The notes: a model not told the origin generated them from the letters alone. Positions 55,091-64,000 are shown, numbered from the stretch's first letter. The stretch is 64,000 nucleotides of DNA from JAOXRU01 sp965247735 (GCA_965247735.1 CBDFHN010000002.1:930001-994000); one strand, 5' to 3'. Program-made: numbers and translations.

Positions 55091-56134
55091 GTGAATATAC
55101 ATGAATTTTTTATAAAAAGATGCATCCAATTAGCAGAAAAGGGCACCGAATTGGCTTACCCAAATCCTTCTGTCGGTTGTGTTATTGTACATAACAATTT
55201 AATTATTGGAGAAGGCTATACGAGTCCATATGGAGGAAACCATGCCGAGGTAAATGCTATTAAAGCTGTAAAAGATAAATCGATACTGTCAGATTCTACA
55301 CTCTATGTTACACTAGAGCCCTGTAGTCATTACGGAAAAACACCACCATGTGCTGACTTAATTCTTAGTATGAGAATTAAAAGTATTATAATTGGTACAC
55401 TAGACCCTAATATACTTGTTGCTGGAAAAGGAGTTGAAAAGTTAAGAAAACAAGGTTGTGCCATAAAAGTCGGTATTCTGGAAGAAGAATGCAAAGAACT
55501 TCACAAGCGTTTTCTTACTTACCAAGTAAAAAAGAGACCTTATATAATTCTAAAATGGGCAGAAAGCAAAGATGGTTTTATAAGTCCTATGCCTGAAACA
55601 AGATCAGGGATTAAGCCCGTTTGGATCTCTAATCAATATGCAAGGCAAAAAACACATCAGTTAAGAGCCAAAGAACATGCTATTCTTGTCGGTACAAATA
55701 CAATATTAGAAGACAACCCAAAACTAGATATTAGAAGCTGGGAAGGCAAAGCTCCAGTAAGAATACTTCTTGATCGAAACTTAAAAACACCAGACCATTA
55801 TAATTGTTACAATAACAAGGTAAAAACTATAATTATAAATTCTAAAAAAAATAGCACAGAAGGAATTACTATTTTTGAAAAAATTGACTTTAGTAGTGCT
55901 ACCATTCCACAAATTATATCAGTCTTATACAAGCATAAAATACAGAGTGTTATTATTGAAGGAGGAGCAAAAACAATACAATCTTTTATTTCAGAAAATC
56001 TATGGGACGAAGCCTATATTTTTAAAAGCGATACCATCTTAAAAAAAGGTATAAAAGCACCTGAACTTAAAACCAAGGCAGGCAAAAACATCAAATTAAA
56101 AAACAATAGCTTAGCAATTATTAAAAATGATTAA
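55091..56134 (+). CDS. ribD: Bifunctional riboflavin biosynthesis deaminase/reductase
   Basis: RibD deaminates and then reduces the pyrimidine precursor of riboflavin. The 347-residue enzyme has an N-terminal deaminase domain with zinc ligands His51 and Cys78, Cys87 (NHAEVNA, EPCSHYGKTPPC) and a C-terminal reductase domain from about 145 (LKWAESKDGFI, LVGTNTILEDNP, IIEGGAKTIQSF). The start is a GTG at 55091 preceded directly by ACGAG. The ATG at 55101 is out of frame. No FMN riboswitch is visible; the upstream gap is 26 bp. It overlaps the HAD gene by 8 bp. Confidence 0.95.
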   Translation: MNIHEFFIKRCIQLAEKGTELAYPNPSVGCVIVHNNLIIGEGYTSPYGGNHAEVNAIKAVKDKSILSDSTLYVTLEPCSHYGKTPPCADLILSMRIKSIIIGTLDPNILVAGKGVEKLRKQGCAIKVGILEEECKELHKRFLTYQVKKRPYIILKWAESKDGFISPMPETRSGIKPVWISNQYARQKTHQLRAKEHAILVGTNTILEDNPKLDIRSWEGKAPVRILLDRNLKTPDHYNCYNNKVKTIIINSKKNSTEGITIFEKIDFSSATIPQIISVLYKHKIQSVIIEGGAKTIQSFISENLWDEAYIFKSDTILKKGIKAPELKTKAGKNIKLKNNSLAIIKND

Positions 56135-56741
56135 AAATATAATATTCGATTTTGGAGATATCTTTATCAATTTAGACAAAGAGGCAACTATAACCGCTAT
56201 GAAACCATTTGGTTTTACTCCATTAACTTCGGCTACATCTTCACTTTATTTTAGTTATGAAAAAGGAGAGATTTCCTCTAAAGATTTTATAGCAGAAAAT
56301 AAAAAAAGATTTCCAAAAGCTACAGAATTACAACTTATAACGGCTTGGAATGCAATTATTTTAAATTTCCCAGAAGATAGACTAACTTTTATAGAGCAAC
56401 TTGCAAAAGATAATACCTATAATTTGATTCTTCTTAGCAATACCAATGCTTTACATATAGAACAGGTAATTAAAAATATGGGGGTGGATAGGTATTTAAG
56501 GTTTAAGTCTTGTTTTTCCAAATTTTATCTTTCTCATGAAATTGGATATAGAAAACCAGACTTAGATATCTATAATTTTGTTTTATCTGATAACAACATC
56601 AACCCCAAAAACACTCTTTTTATTGATGATACTAAAGAAAACACGGATGCAGCCAAAAAGTTAGGCATTAACACATGGAATTTAACCCCTGGAGTTGATG
56701 ATATTTGTAACCTATTTCAATTAGCAATCTTTAGAAAATGA
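56127..56741 (+). CDS. HAD-superfamily hydrolase
   Basis: This 204-residue HAD phosphatase-like protein has motif I IIFDFGDIFINLD (nucleophile Asp8), motif II LLSNTNALH, motif III Lys in GYRKPDLDIY, and motif IV LFIDDTKENTDAA. The residue two after the nucleophile is Gly rather than Asp, as in many YihX-like HADs of this group. The ATG overlaps the ribD end by 8 bp, suggesting coupled expression, so a role in dephosphorylating a riboflavin intermediate is possible but unproven. The downstream transporter overlaps by 4 bp. Confidence 0.9.
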   Translation: MIKNIIFDFGDIFINLDKEATITAMKPFGFTPLTSATSSLYFSYEKGEISSKDFIAENKKRFPKATELQLITAWNAIILNFPEDRLTFIEQLAKDNTYNLILLSNTNALHIEQVIKNMGVDRYLRFKSCFSKFYLSHEIGYRKPDLDIYNFVLSDNNINPKNTLFIDDTKENTDAAKKLGINTWNLTPGVDDICNLFQLAIFRK

Positions 56742-57607
56742 TATACCTTCTTCTTAGTATTCTTTTTAACAGCTTGCTTTTTATCATTTTTAAACTATTT
56801 ACTAGATTTAAAATCAACAACTTACAAGCAATTGTTGTCAACTACATTACCGCTGCTTCTTTTGGTTTCCTTACCAATTCTAGCTCAATAACCATTACCG
56901 AGCTTCATCAGCAACCATGGATATATGGAGCTGCTTTATTGGGGCTATTGTTTATATGCATATTTTTTACTTTAGGACTTACTTCACAAAAAGGTGGCGT
57001 AACCATAGCATCCGTTTCTAGTAAAATGTCTGTAATTATTCCCGTGGTTTTTGCATTTATCGTGTATAAAGAACCCGTATCTACCAGTAAAATCATTGGT
57101 ATTATCCTAGCACTCTTTGCAGTCTACTTGGTAACAAATAAAAAAGGAGCAAACACTTTTGACAAACGTTACCTCTTTCTTCCAATTATACTTTTTTTAG
57201 GCTCAGGAGTCATTGACACCTTATTAAAATATATTGAAACCAATTACGTTTCTAGTGTCCATTTAAGCATCTATTCATCTACAATATTTTTAACAGCTGC
57301 TATTTTAGGAACTCTTTTTTTAGGCATAAAATCTAGCATCAAAAAAGAAAAAATTCAACTTAAAAATATTATTGCTGGAATTATCTTAGGAATCCCCAAT
57401 TACTATTCTATTGTAATGCTCTTAAAAGCACTAAACACTAGTGGTATGGAAAGTTCTATTATTTTTCCGATCAACAATGTAGGTATATTAACATTTACAG
57501 CCATTGTTGGGTATTTCTTTTTTAAAGAAAAACTGTCTCCAAAAAACTGGATAGGTATTGCAGTTGCAATACTAGCAATTGTATTAATAAGTACTAATCT
57601 TACATAA
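56738..57607 (+). CDS. EamA/DMT-family inner-membrane transporter
   Basis: This 289-residue protein has about ten hydrophobic segments in two EamA repeats. The end of each repeat is recognisable (KEPVSTSKIIGIILALFAVY in the first, FKEKLSPKNWIGIAVAILAI in the second). It probably exports a small metabolite. Its start overlaps the HAD stop by 4 bp and YigZ follows after 1 bp, so ribD, HAD, transporter and yigZ form one operon. A link with riboflavin export is speculative. Confidence 0.9.
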   Translation: MIYLLLSILFNSLLFIIFKLFTRFKINNLQAIVVNYITAASFGFLTNSSSITITELHQQPWIYGAALLGLLFICIFFTLGLTSQKGGVTIASVSSKMSVIIPVVFAFIVYKEPVSTSKIIGIILALFAVYLVTNKKGANTFDKRYLFLPIILFLGSGVIDTLLKYIETNYVSSVHLSIYSSTIFLTAAILGTLFLGIKSSIKKEKIQLKNIIAGIILGIPNYYSIVMLLKALNTSGMESSIIFPINNVGILTFTAIVGYFFFKEKLSPKNWIGIAVAILAIVLISTNLT

Positions 57608-57608
57608 C

Positions 57609-58217
57609 ATGAACATAGTTGATACCTATTTCACCATCAAAAAAGAGACACCTCCAATACTCTATAAAGATAAAGGCAGTAAGTTTTATGGTTTTATATA
57701 TCCAGTAACAAATACTGATGATATTAAGGAGGCTTTAGAGAAAACCAAAAAGCTTCATCCTCAAGCTTCCCATCACTGTTATGCTTGGCAATTAGGAATT
57801 GATACTATAACATATAGAGCAAATGATGATGGTGAACCCAATAATACAGCTGGATCACCTATTTATGGACAAATACAATCCCACAATATTACTAATGTAT
57901 TAATTATTGCTGTTCGTTACTTTGGAGGCACCAAGCTTGGTGTAGGTGGTCTTATTACTGCCTATAGAGCTACAGCAAAGGAAGCCATAGCAGCCGCTGC
58001 AGTAATTGAAAAAATTGCAACATCCAAAATTACAATTACCTTTGATTATCCAATTATGAACAAGGTAATGCGTATTGTAAAAAAACATAATTTAACTATT
58101 ACAAAACAAGATTTACAACTTAATTGCAGTTATGACTTAGCCATAAGACTTAGAGATATAGAACAAATAAGTGAACAGTTTAGCGCTATTTTAGGTGTAA
58201 AACTAAGTACTAGCTAA
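57609..58217 (+). CDS. YigZ/IMPACT-family protein
   Basis: This 202-residue protein has the UPF0029 (IMPACT) N-terminal domain with KGSKFYGFIYPV, HHCYAWQLG, DDGEPNNTAGSPI and YFGGTKLGVGGLI, and a C-terminal YigZ ferredoxin-like domain (about 135-200). The family may act on translation or nucleic acids; the biochemical role is not established. It ends the ribD operon. Its last 8 bp overlap the convergent thioesterase gene. Confidence 0.92.
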   Translation: MNIVDTYFTIKKETPPILYKDKGSKFYGFIYPVTNTDDIKEALEKTKKLHPQASHHCYAWQLGIDTITYRANDDGEPNNTAGSPIYGQIQSHNITNVLIIAVRYFGGTKLGVGGLITAYRATAKEAIAAAAVIEKIATSKITITFDYPIMNKVMRIVKKHNLTITKQDLQLNCSYDLAIRLRDIEQISEQFSAILGVKLSTS

Positions 58218-58620
58218 AATCAATTCTTTTAATTTTATCCAAAACATAATCAGGACAACGAACTGGTCGTTTTGTTTCTTTATCTACAAAAACTAAAACA
58301 GTATTAGCTGTAACAAGCTTTTCGTTATTTTGATTGTATACCTCGTAATCAAATTCAATTTTTACTCCTGGAATTTTTTTCAATATTGTTTTTATGCTAA
58401 TCTCATCATCATATAATGCAGATTTCAAAAATTTAAGATTCAAAGAAATCACGGGTAATATTATTCCGTTTTCTTCCATTTCTTTATAGGACAGACCAAC
58501 TTCTCTTAACCACTCTATCCTTCCTACTTCTAAATACTGTGCATAATTACCGTGATACACAACACCCATTTGATCAGTTTCCGCATATCTAACTCTAATT
58601 TTTGTCGTATTATATTTCAT
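58210..58620 (-). CDS. Acyl-CoA thioesterase, 4-hydroxybenzoyl-CoA/YbgC type hotdog fold
   Basis: This 136-residue hotdog-fold protein has the YbgC-type active-site segment VRYAETDQMGVVYHGNY (catalytic Asp16) and the following LEVGRIEWLRE helix. It hydrolyses short or aromatic acyl-CoA thioesters in related proteins. It is divergent from dnaA (297 bp apart) and converges on yigZ, overlapping it by 8 bp so that each stop lies in the other gene. Confidence 0.92.
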   Translation of the reverse strand: MKYNTTKIRVRYAETDQMGVVYHGNYAQYLEVGRIEWLREVGLSYKEMEENGIILPVISLNLKFLKSALYDDEISIKTILKKIPGVKIEFDYEVYNQNNEKLVTANTVLVFVDKETKRPVRCPDYVLDKIKRIDFS

Positions 58621-58917
58621 TTTTATATAATCTTTTTTGTTTAAATAACTACCAAAGTCGCAAAAAAGGCTAATTTAGTAACTCCACAATTTAATATTGC
58701 AATATTCGTCAAATAACAAATTTATCCGAAGAAAAACCAGTACAATTATTTGGTTATTTTATTGTATATTGAGCATGCAAAAAAAAAAGGAAAAAATCAA
58801 TAGTATATCATTTTTTTTTTCACTTTTTTGTTTACATATTTGCCATAGAAATTATTTTACTAGGAAAACCTTATTTTTCTCCTAAACAACAACTACAAAA
58901 CACGAACTACTTAGAAC

Positions 58918-60345
58918 ATGAATATGACTGCGAACTCTGTATGGAACAATTGTCTAGCTTTTATTAAAGACAATATTCAACCACAAGCATACAAAACATG
59001 GTTCGAACCTATAAAAGCTATTAAGCTTACAGACAATTCATTAAGCGTACAAGTGCCTAGTAAATTCTTTTACGAATGGCTAGAAGAGCACTATGTAAAA
59101 TTACTTAAAGTATCCTTAACAAAAGAGCTAGGCGAAACAGCAAAGTTAATCTATATTATAAAGCTAGAAAACACTTACGGAAATAAACAACCATTTACAG
59201 AAAAAATTCCGAGTGCTAATAGAGTTCGTGTGTCTCCTCAAGAGATAGATGTTGCTATTAAATCTAAAAATCCAGAGTTGAAAAACCCTTTTGTAATTCC
59301 TGGAATTAGAAACATTAAAATTGAATCGCAGCTAAATCCGAATTATAGTTTTGAGAATTTTCTTGAAGGTGACTCTAACAGATTAGCAAGATCTGCTGGT
59401 ATGGCAGTTGCTAATAAACCTGGAGGGACTTCTTTTAATCCGCTTCTAGTTTTTGGAGGAGTTGGTTTAGGAAAAACACATTTAGTACACGCTATAGGGG
59501 TTGATATAAAAGATAAATATCCAGAAAAAACAGTTTTATATATTTCTGCAGAAAAATTTACTCAGCAATATATAGAATCTGTTAAAAAGAATACTAGAAA
59601 TGATTTTATTCATTTTTACCAACTAATAGATGTTTTAATTATTGATGATGTTCAGTTTTTCTCTGGAAAATCTGGTACTCAGGATGTATTCTTTCATATT
59701 TTCAATCATTTGCATCAAAACGGAAAACAAGTAATCTTAACATCTGATAAAGCACCTGTTGATATGCAAGACATAGAACAGCGTTTGTTATCCAGATTTA
59801 AATGGGGACTATCTGCAGAATTGCAAAGTCCAGATTACGAAACAAGAGTTTCAATTCTTAAAAACAAACTATATAGAGATGGTGTGGAAATGCCTGAAGA
59901 TATTATAGACTATGTTGCCAAGAACATCAAAACAAATATTAGAGAACTTGAAGGAGCTGTTATTTCTTTAATTGCTCAAGCATCATTCAATAAAAAAGAA
60001 GTCAACCTAGAACTTGCCACACAAATTGTAGAAAAATTTGTTAAGAACACAAAAAGAGAAGTTTCTATTGACTATATTCAAAAGGTTGTTTCTGACTACT
60101 TTGAAATGAATGTAGAAACATTGCAATCTAAAACCAGAAAGAGACACATTGTACAAGCAAGACAATTGGCAATGTTTTTTGCTAAAAAATTCACCAAAGC
60201 CTCACTTGCTAGTATTGGCTCACAAATTGGAAAAAGAGATCATGCTACCGTATTGCACGCATGCAAAACAGTAGATAATCTTGCTGAAACAGATAAGCAA
60301 TTTAGAAAATACATAGACGATCTTACCAAAAAGTTAGCACAGTAA
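58918..60345 (+). CDS. dnaA: Chromosomal replication initiator DnaA
   Basis: DnaA binds DnaA boxes and melts the origin. The 475-residue protein has the N-terminal DnaB/DiaA-interaction domain I (1-80), a linker, an AAA+ domain with Walker A FGGVGLGKTH (Lys186) and Walker B LIIDDVQFF, and a C-terminal DNA-binding domain with the signature KRDHATVLHACKTV. Length is normal. It is not next to dnaN, recF or gyrB here. The 297 bp upstream are AT-rich but I could not find a cluster of DnaA boxes by eye. It is followed after 6 bp by a phosphatase gene. Confidence 0.97.
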   Translation: MNMTANSVWNNCLAFIKDNIQPQAYKTWFEPIKAIKLTDNSLSVQVPSKFFYEWLEEHYVKLLKVSLTKELGETAKLIYIIKLENTYGNKQPFTEKIPSANRVRVSPQEIDVAIKSKNPELKNPFVIPGIRNIKIESQLNPNYSFENFLEGDSNRLARSAGMAVANKPGGTSFNPLLVFGGVGLGKTHLVHAIGVDIKDKYPEKTVLYISAEKFTQQYIESVKKNTRNDFIHFYQLIDVLIIDDVQFFSGKSGTQDVFFHIFNHLHQNGKQVILTSDKAPVDMQDIEQRLLSRFKWGLSAELQSPDYETRVSILKNKLYRDGVEMPEDIIDYVAKNIKTNIRELEGAVISLIAQASFNKKEVNLELATQIVEKFVKNTKREVSIDYIQKVVSDYFEMNVETLQSKTRKRHIVQARQLAMFFAKKFTKASLASIGSQIGKRDHATVLHACKTVDNLAETDKQFRKYIDDLTKKLAQ

Positions 60346-60351
60346 AAAACT

Positions 60352-60801
60352 ATGCCTATAAAAATACTAATGGTTTGTTTAGGTAATATATGCCGATCTC
60401 CATTGGCAGAAGGCATTCTTAGACATAAAACAAAATCAGAAAAAATATTAGTCGATTCTGCTGGTACCGCAGGTTATCATATTGGCAAAAAACCCGATCA
60501 TAGATCCATTGCTATTGCCCAGGAAAACGGAATTGATATCAGCAACCAAAGATGCAGGCAGGTTACAACAAAAGATTTTGAAGATTTTGACAAAATTTAC
60601 GTTATGGACAAAAACAATTATAATAATGTAATTGCCCTTGCAGGATCTGAAGAACAAATTTCTAAGGTAAAACTTATCCTTAATGAGATATCATTATCGG
60701 ATTTAGAAGTTCCAGATCCGTATTATGACGATAATGGATTTACCACCGTTTTTAACATGCTAAGCGAAGCTTGTGAAATTATTGCAAAAAATAATGCTTA
60801 A
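60352..60801 (+). CDS. Low-molecular-weight protein-tyrosine phosphatase
   Basis: This 149-residue enzyme has the CX5R catalytic loop at Cys9-Arg15 (VCLGNICRSPLAEG) and the general-acid Asp122 in VPDPYYDD. It should dephosphorylate phosphotyrosine or small phosphoesters. It lies between dnaA (6 bp) and the methylase gene (5 bp) and is probably co-transcribed with both. Confidence 0.95.
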   Translation: MPIKILMVCLGNICRSPLAEGILRHKTKSEKILVDSAGTAGYHIGKKPDHRSIAIAQENGIDISNQRCRQVTTKDFEDFDKIYVMDKNNYNNVIALAGSEEQISKVKLILNEISLSDLEVPDPYYDDNGFTTVFNMLSEACEIIAKNNA

Positions 60802-60806
60802 AAATC

Positions 60807-61532
60807 ATGACAACTACTCAATATAAAACAGGAAAACTATATCTAATACCAACAACTCTTGGTGCTGAAACGGAACCATTAGAAGTATTACCTATTTCCA
60901 TAAAACGAGTAATTGAAGAAACGGATAACTTTATTGTTGAAAACGAAAAAACAGCAAGAAGATTTATAAAAAAGATTTGCCCAAAAAAGTCACAATCACA
61001 ACTTAAGCTTCAAATTTTAAATAAATTTACGGACAGCTTGGAACTCCAAAGTTTTTTAAGACCTTGTCATGAAGGTGAAAATATTGGGATTATTTCTGAA
61101 GCTGGATGTCCTGGAATTGCAGATCCTGGTGCCGAAATTGTAAAAATTGCACATAGCAAACACATACAATCAATTCCATTAGTAGGTCCTTCTTCTATTT
61201 TACTCGCATTAATGGCTAGCGGTATGAATGGTCAGAACTTTGCATTTAATGGCTACCTTCCTATTGATAAAGCTGAAAAGAAAAAAGCTTTAAAATCGTT
61301 TGAAAAAAGATCACGAGAACTAGATCAATCGCAAATTTTTATTGAAACTCCATACAGGAACGATAAACTGGTGGTAGACATCTTACAATCATTAAAGCCA
61401 GATACTAATCTTTGCATAGCTACAGACATTACACTTTCATCAGAATTTATACAAACCAGAACGGTAAAATCATGGAAGACTCAAAAACTAGATTTACACA
61501 AAAGACCAACCATTTTTATCATTCACGCATAA
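60807..61532 (+). CDS. Tetrapyrrole-methylase-fold SAM methyltransferase (RsmI-like)
   Basis: This 241-residue protein belongs to the SAM-dependent tetrapyrrole methylase fold, with GKLYLIPTTLG at the N-terminus, ISEAGCPGIADPGAEIV in the SAM-binding region, and PLVGPSSILLALMASG. It resembles RsmI, which 2'-O-methylates C1402 of 16S rRNA, but the first strand motif differs from the usual TPIGNL form. It may therefore be a distinct Bacteroidota group. A terminator follows (61536-61557). Confidence 0.88.
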   Translation: MTTTQYKTGKLYLIPTTLGAETEPLEVLPISIKRVIEETDNFIVENEKTARRFIKKICPKKSQSQLKLQILNKFTDSLELQSFLRPCHEGENIGIISEAGCPGIADPGAEIVKIAHSKHIQSIPLVGPSSILLALMASGMNGQNFAFNGYLPIDKAEKKKALKSFEKRSRELDQSQIFIETPYRNDKLVVDILQSLKPDTNLCIATDITLSSEFIQTRTVKSWKTQKLDLHKRPTIFIIHA

Positions 61533-61535
61533 AAA

Positions 61536-61557
61536 AACTCTCAATTTCTTGAGAGTT
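61536..61557. terminator. Terminator between the RsmI-like and lysozyme-fold genes
   Basis: A 9-bp stem (AACTCTCAA with TTGAGAGTT) with a 4-nt loop is flanked by A and T runs and lies between convergent genes, so it may serve both. Confidence 0.75.
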
Positions 61558-61592
61558 CTTATTTGTATTTTTACTTTATGCAAAACTATATA

Positions 61593-62231
61593 TTATATTT
61601 TGGCTTTTTTATTAGGCGCTATTGTGCTGATATCATAACCAGAAAACTTTTTCATATAATACTTAATTGTAGTACCATTAGCATCTCCAAAATTGGTTCC
61701 TCCTAGAGAACGTAAGTATTTTTTAACATTACCCGCACCAGCCAAATGTGCTGCAGCTAAAATTCCAGACTCACTAACCTTATGACCATCTACCCATCTA
61801 CCTACATAACGCTTTATCTCTCTTCTTAAAATCCATTTATTCCGAGAAATATTAGCTTTAAAAGCTTTTTCTTGTAATTCTGGATTATTCAAAAACAATG
61901 TAGCATTGTAAATTCCGATCATTTGCAACGTTCCTATCCCAAACTGATACTTTCCTAAATAGCCAAATGTATTAGTTACAAAATAATTACCCTGAGATTC
62001 TTTAAACCCAAGCGCTTCTTTAAAACCAATAAATTCTTTCTCTAAAAACGGAGAATAAAAAACAGTATAGACCTCTGTTTCAATCTCTTCTACAGATGGA
62101 TAAACCACCAACATATCAGATGTAACTTTTAATAAAGCAGGAACTTCATATGTTTTAACTTTAAAAAAACTAAAGTTAGTAAATAATAAAATAAAAATCG
62201 GAGCACATAAAACCCATATTCTTCTTTCCAT
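61593..62231 (-). CDS. Exported lysozyme/transglycosylase-fold protein
   Basis: This 212-residue protein has an N-terminal hydrophobic signal or anchor (about 5-22). From about residue 70 there is a lysozyme-like core: ALGFKESQGNY, with a Glu-Ser pair typical of SLT enzymes, then YLGKYQFGIGTLQMIG, and a late AAHLAGAGNVKKYL helix. It probably acts on or binds peptidoglycan. It lies downstream of mltG on the same strand, but a separate promoter element (62287-62294) suggests its own transcript. Confidence 0.75.
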   Translation of the reverse strand: MERRIWVLCAPIFILLFTNFSFFKVKTYEVPALLKVTSDMLVVYPSVEEIETEVYTVFYSPFLEKEFIGFKEALGFKESQGNYFVTNTFGYLGKYQFGIGTLQMIGIYNATLFLNNPELQEKAFKANISRNKWILRREIKRYVGRWVDGHKVSESGILAAAHLAGAGNVKKYLRSLGGTNFGDANGTTIKYYMKKFSGYDISTIAPNKKAKI

Positions 62232-62286
62232 ATATCTTACTTTCTTTTAGAACTAATCCCAAATATGTCCTAAAAAATTGAGCGTG

Positions 62287-62294
62287 CAAAGGTA
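62287..62294 (-). promoter_or_regulatory. -7 promoter element upstream of the lysozyme-fold gene
   Basis: The minus strand reads TACCTTTG (TAnnTTTG), predicting a start near 62280, about 50 nt before the ATG. The -33 region has only TTT at the expected spacing. Confidence 0.5.
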
Positions 62295-62431
62295 CAAGAA
62301 TTTTTTAAATTAAAAATAAATTTCGATGAAAAAACTTTTTCGCCACATGAAATGCACAAATATACCTTCAAAGAAACCATAGTGTATTTATAAAATACTT
62401 ATTAACAATTAGTTACGGTTTCAGTATGGAA

Positions 62432-63478
62432 TTACCTATTTATCCCCATCTTATTTACCCAAGCATGGTATGCTCTTGCATTAGCATTATGTTGTGCTAA
62501 AGTTTTTGCAAACTTGTGATATCCAAAATTTGTAACATTAGCTACAAAATAAAAATAACTATGACTTTCTGCATTTAAAACAGCATCAATTGCCGAAATG
62601 TCTGGCATCATAATTGGTCCTGGAGGCACCCCGGCGTTCTGATAGGTATTATATTTAGACGCCAATAATAAATCTTTATTTAAAACACGTTTATAAACCC
62701 TATTAAAATCTCCGTTTTTTAATTTTAAGGCATAGATAACTGTTGGATCTGCTTGTAACAACATTCCTTTTTTTAATCTATTAAGGTACACACCTGCAAC
62801 CCGAGGACGTTCATCAATCTTTACCGTTTCTTTATGCACAATTGCAGCCAGCGATATTACTTCTTCTGGACTAAGATTTATTTTTTTAGCTTTTGCCAAA
62901 CGTTCTTTATTCCAAAAACGCTTATACTCTTGAAGCATTTTATCTCTAAATCTATCTGCAGAAGTATTCCAAAATACCTCGTAGCTATTTGGAATATACA
63001 TTGCTAGTTTAGTATCTGAACTAAATCCATTTTTCGCCAAAAAACTAGCATCATTAAAACTTTTTAATAGCGATACACTATCAGCTTCTATCTGCATTGC
63101 AACTCTACCTGCTAAATTCTCAATGCGCTCCTGATTGTTAAATGATAAACGAACCGCATTATTAGCACTTCGTAAAGTATTTACAATCTCGTTATTATTC
63201 ATCCCTTTTTTAATACAAAATTTACCTGCTTTTATATTAGATGCATATCCTTTTTTCTGTGCAACAGTGATAAAATCATCTAAAGAAAGTAATAATGGCA
63301 TTAGTTGTTCTTTAACATCATCGAAATTAGCTGTACTTTTTATATAAATACATGCTTTTTCATTTGTAAAACCAGTATTGGGATTAAAAACTGCTTTATA
63401 AATACTATAGGCAAAAAAACCACCTACTAGAATTCCAACTAAAGCAATAATTGTTATTATTTTTTTTATATATGACAT
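62432..63478 (-). CDS. mltG: Endolytic transglycosylase MltG
   Basis: MltG cuts nascent peptidoglycan strands at the membrane. The 348-residue protein has one N-terminal membrane helix (about 7-27), a LysM-like region, and the YceG catalytic domain with Glu217 in SLAAIVHKETVK followed by RPRVAGVYLNRLKKGM and LLQADPTVIYAL. The C-terminal NAGVPPGPI segment is also characteristic. It lies 3 bp downstream of the GNAT gene at the right edge. Confidence 0.95.
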   Translation of the reverse strand: MSYIKKIITIIALVGILVGGFFAYSIYKAVFNPNTGFTNEKACIYIKSTANFDDVKEQLMPLLLSLDDFITVAQKKGYASNIKAGKFCIKKGMNNNEIVNTLRSANNAVRLSFNNQERIENLAGRVAMQIEADSVSLLKSFNDASFLAKNGFSSDTKLAMYIPNSYEVFWNTSADRFRDKMLQEYKRFWNKERLAKAKKINLSPEEVISLAAIVHKETVKIDERPRVAGVYLNRLKKGMLLQADPTVIYALKLKNGDFNRVYKRVLNKDLLLASKYNTYQNAGVPPGPIMMPDISAIDAVLNAESHSYFYFVANVTNFGYHKFAKTLAQHNANARAYHAWVNKMGINR

Positions 63479-63481
63479 TCT

Positions 63482-64000
63482 TTATTTTATTTTTTGATAA
63501 ACCAATTCATCTTTATACACCCCACTTACACAATTCCAATCTTTTTTTACTCCTGTATTTACAAACCCTAAAGTTTCAAATAGCTTAATACTTGCTTTAT
63601 TATCCTCTCCAATAGTTGCATAAATTTGATGAAGTGCCAATTTATCAAAAGAATATTTGATTAACAATTCTAATGCTTCTTTTCCTTTTCCTTGTCCTCT
63701 TTTATTTTTATCATAAACAATAACTCCAACTCCTGCTCTACTATTTTTAGGATTAAAATCATATAAATCTATAAAACCAATAACAGCATCTGTTTCTTGC
63801 TCGCAAATTACCAAACGTAATTGTTTTACCTCATAAATATCACGTAATGCATTATCTAGATATTGCTGTAAAACATGTTTAGAATACGGTGTAATGGTAT
63901 CACTTACTTCCCAAACTTCTTCATCATTTTCTAACTTGAAGAGATAATTCAAATCTGACTTCTCCAAAGCTCTTAAATACACTGTTTTTCCTTTTAATGT
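63482..64000 (-). CDS. GNAT-family N-acetyltransferase, N-terminus cut by window edge
   Basis: The protein is a RimJ/RimL-type GNAT enzyme with the motif RGQGKGKEALELLIKYSF and the late FETLGFVNTGVKKDW. A GTG at 63982 could be taken as the start. However, the frame stays open to the window end and reads TLKGKTVYLRALEKSD, the usual beginning of this family, so I think the true start lies a few codons beyond 64000. The substrate is unknown. mltG follows after 3 bp. Confidence 0.88.
   Translation of the reverse strand, partial: TLKGKTVYLRALEKSDLNYLFKLENDEEVWEVSDTITPYSKHVLQQYLDNALRDIYEVKQLRLVICEQETDAVIGFIDLYDFNPKNSRAGVGVIVYDKNKRGQGKGKEALELLIKYSFDKLALHQIYATIGEDNKASIKLFETLGFVNTGVKKDWNCVSGVYKDELVYQKIK

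Noticed and set aside
58621..58917. Replication origin upstream of dnaA
   Set aside because: It is AT-rich, but I saw no cluster of DnaA boxes (only a partial TTATCC match), and dnaN/gyrB are not adjacent.

Overview
The window reads as chromosomal DNA from a low-GC member of the Bacteroidota, most likely a marine Flavobacteriaceae. The evidence is the gene order (bamD, rpoZ, coaBC, DUF4835, recN, fabI, glycosyltransferase, ybbR, coaE), the short RPB6-like omega subunit, signal peptides that often end in AQ, a GH92 lipoprotein, a class I ribonucleotide reductase resembling that of Flavobacterium, and promoters of the Bacteroidota type (TTG, about 19 nt, TAnnTTTG). I saw no insertion sequence, prophage, rRNA operon or CRISPR array.

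Layout. At 1-8.3 kb there is the start of a GH92 mannosidase gene, a LytS/LytTR two-component pair, recQ, a three-gene ferric iron ABC transporter, and a small promoter-ORF-terminator unit just upstream of that transporter. At 8.5-15 kb there is nrdB-nrdA without ATP-cones, two cupin proteins, an EamA exporter, a gene-poor 0.84 kb stretch and an SDR oxidoreductase. At 15.2-22 kb there is a Ser-Pro-Arg tRNA operon, a 7TM-HD phosphodiesterase of the PgpH type, a thiolase, an NlpC/P60 hydrolase and an OmpA-like surface protein. At 22-34.5 kb a long leftward housekeeping cluster covers DNA repair, fatty acid synthesis, coenzyme A, outer-membrane assembly, a CdaR-like YbbR protein, dapA and an RprX/RprY-type two-component system. 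At 34.5-39 kb there is a 5'-nucleotidase split over two genes, an unknown membrane protein and ligA. At 53.7-64 kb are prmC, ribD, a HAD hydrolase, an EamA exporter, a YigZ protein, a thioesterase, dnaA, a low-molecular-weight phosphatase, an RsmI-like methylase, a lysozyme-fold protein, mltG and a GNAT protein cut by the window edge.

The most unusual part is 39.2-53.5 kb. Six paralogous hybrid histidine kinases lie head to tail on the minus strand. Each has a signal peptide, periplasmic TPRs, one membrane helix, HisKA, HATPase and a receiver domain. They are not equivalent. Two (41570-43762 and 46222-48399) have Tyr in place of the phospho-accepting His but keep a complete ATPase. A third (43933-46128) keeps the His but has lost the ATPase motifs. 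The other three keep the His; two of those look canonical and one has an altered ATP lid. This suggests kinases that could complement one another in mixed dimers. The receiver of the third is almost identical to that of the fifth, while its sensor resembles that of the first, so it is a mosaic. A 32-bp element occurs upstream of the sixth kinase and again in the 0.58 kb gap upstream of the fifth. No HPt protein or DNA-binding output partner is encoded next to the array.
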